From: Lachnospiraceae bacterium
GTDB taxonomy: Bacteria; Bacillota; Clostridia; Lachnospirales; Lachnospiraceae
Length of the DNA stretch: 55,255 bases
Assembly (NCBI GenBank): GCA_017543445.1
Contig: JAFYGB010000036.1
Coordinates: 1-55,255, forward strand
Reading direction: 5' to 3'
Under the pieces are notes generated by a model. That model made no database searches, was not told the origin of the DNA, and saw only the letters and a list, made by a program, of their open reading frames with translations. Positions within the stretch are counted from its first letter, which is position 1. Each line of letters begins with the position of its first letter. This document shows, one piece after another, positions 54,076-55,255 of the stretch. A program made the translations under genes and the position numbers.

Positions 54076-55255
54076 TCATTCGTCTGTTTTTAGGTCATCA
54101 TCATGAATATCGAAAATGATATTGATCATATTAAGATCTATGTCTTCGGCAGTCTTGCCTTCTTCCTTAAGCTTCTTGCGGTAATTGTATTCCTTCCAGG
54201 CGCCGTCTGCCATGAACTGGAGGATGGCTGCAAATGGGATCGCAAGAAGGATGCCGGGCACGCCTAACAGTCTGCCGCCTAATATGATACTGATCAGGAT
54301 GAGCAGTGATGATACGCCGAAGGAATCGCCGAACATCTTAGGCTTTAAGATATATCCGTCAACAGTCTGGAGTACCACGGTAAATATCAGGAATATAAGT
54401 GCCGACAACGGATCTTCCAGCACAAGGAAAAGTGCTCCGAGAGCTGCGCCGACGATAGGTCCGAATGTGGGGGCAAGGTTTGTCACGCCCACGATAACAG
54501 AAACCAACAGTACGTACGGCATCCTGAAAATAGCCATAAATATGCCGTTTGTTGCGCCTACTATAAACGCTTCGAGCAGACTGCCTTTGATATAGTTAAG
54601 AAGTATTGAATCGGCTTTAACAACGAGGTTTCGTATACCGACATACCTCTTTTCCTTAAAGAGCATGAGGAAAAATCTCTTAGCTCCCTTCTGAAGTCTC
54701 TCCTTATCCATCATGTAGTAGATAGCAAGAATAAAGGCAATGGCGGTGTTAGCCACTCCGCTGCCGAAGGATGCGGATGCACCCGCGATGCCTTCGAGGT
54801 AGTTTGACAGGAAACCGAATATGGTCTGTATCGCTGATGATAAGTCGTTTCCCGTGTTACTGCTTTGAGCCACTATATTGGGAATATGGATGCCAAGCGC
54901 ATCCGTTATGGCATATCCGCTGCTTAAGGTGGAGGCAAATTCCGTGATCCGGGATACCAATGAACCGATACTCTTGATAAGCGGAGGGATAACGGCAACC
55001 ACCAGAAGCACCAGTATTATCAAAAATGTGATGACCGCAAGCACAACACTCAGCTTACGTGCGATACCCTGCTTCTTAAAATTCTTAAACAGCTTAGCCT
55101 GATAAAATCTGGCGATCGGATCTAAGAGATAGGCGATGATAAGTCCGTATAATAACGGCTTTATAAGAACAATAACCGCTGAAAAGAAATCGCCGAATAT
55201 GCTGATATGACTGATCAGCATATAGAAGGTGATGGCTACGCACAGGGCAAACGCC
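54076..55255 (-). CDS. AI-2E family transporter, N-terminus beyond the window
   Basis: A multi-pass membrane protein of the AI-2E/PerM family, cut by the window edge; at least 392 residues are present. The frame stays open to 55255, so the ATG at 55221 is internal. Family marks: LLYGLIIAYLLDP near the visible N-terminus, the YYMMDKERLQKG segment, and the end region GVTNLAPTFGPIVGA and LLGVPGILLAIPFAAIL. It may export a small molecule or act as an ion antiporter. Its base composition is visibly more A/T-rich than the genes before the tRNA cluster. Confidence 0.9.
   Translation of the reverse strand, partial: AFALCVAITFYMLISHISIFGDFFSAVIVLIKPLLYGLIIAYLLDPIARFYQAKLFKNFKKQGIARKLSVVLAVITFLIILVLLVVAVIPPLIKSIGSLVSRITEFASTLSSGYAITDALGIHIPNIVAQSSNTGNDLSSAIQTIFGFLSNYLEGIAGASASFGSGVANTAIAFILAIYYMMDKERLQKGAKRFFLMLFKEKRYVGIRNLVVKADSILLNYIKGSLLEAFIVGATNGIFMAIFRMPYVLLVSVIVGVTNLAPTFGPIVGAALGALFLVLEDPLSALIFLIFTVVLQTVDGYILKPKMFGDSFGVSSLLILISIILGGRLLGVPGILLAIPFAAILQFMADGAWKEYNYRKKLKEEGKTAEDIDLNMINIIFDIHDDDLKTDE

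Overview
The window looks like chromosomal DNA from a fibre-degrading anaerobic gut or rumen Firmicute, most likely a Lachnospiraceae-type Clostridium relative. This is inferred from gene content: a RicT/PSP1 sporulation-type protein, an ECF-class vitamin transporter, a ferredoxin-linked indolepyruvate oxidoreductase, plant cell-wall hydrolases, strong AGGAGG ribosome binding sites and TTGACA/TATAAT promoters. Most genes are on the minus strand. I saw no phage, complete insertion sequence or CRISPR array.

Layout. 0-5 kb: iorA-iorB-paaK, a pathway for aromatic 2-oxo acids, and an apparently cytoplasmic GH10 xylanase. 5-10 kb: small enzymes (phosphatase-like, GNAT), a zinc-ribbon membrane protein, and a divergent AraC regulator / GH127 arabinofuranosidase pair. 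10-16 kb: an unrecognised two-gene unit encoding a 569-residue multi-spanning membrane protein and a 1372-residue secreted protein. 16-21 kb: a deacylase, a CE15 glucuronoyl esterase lipoprotein, metK and murA. 21-25 kb: an exported nuclease lipoprotein and a large surface adhesin-like protein. 25-32 kb: aroK, flavin reductase, small membrane proteins, a ROK glucokinase with galE, and two membrane/coiled-coil proteins. 32-38.5 kb: a complete ECF transporter (S, fused A-A', T) with two DUF4430 surface proteins, one resembling animal transcobalamin in layout. 38.5-44 kb: NUDIX, a zinc-ribbon membrane protein, an SPFH protein with a tiny ribbon-helix-helix partner, tRNA-Ala, and an ECF-type sigma factor with a very long C-terminal extension. 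44-53 kb: a housekeeping cluster (speA-like, gmk-like, holB, ricT, trmN6-like, rsmI, sce7726) interrupted by a GH5 endoglucanase. 53-55 kb: four tRNA genes with a hairpin-rich spacer, then a truncated AI-2E family transporter of visibly lower GC.

Together the carbohydrate genes attack glucuronoarabinoxylan and cellulose: GH5 outside the membrane, CE15 on lignin-glucuronoyl esters, GH10 and GH127 inside the cell on imported oligomers. glcK and galE feed hexoses into central metabolism. The best candidates for undescribed biology are the 569/1372-residue pair, the transcobalamin-like ECF uptake locus, and the sigma factor with its built-in extension and possible self-promoter.
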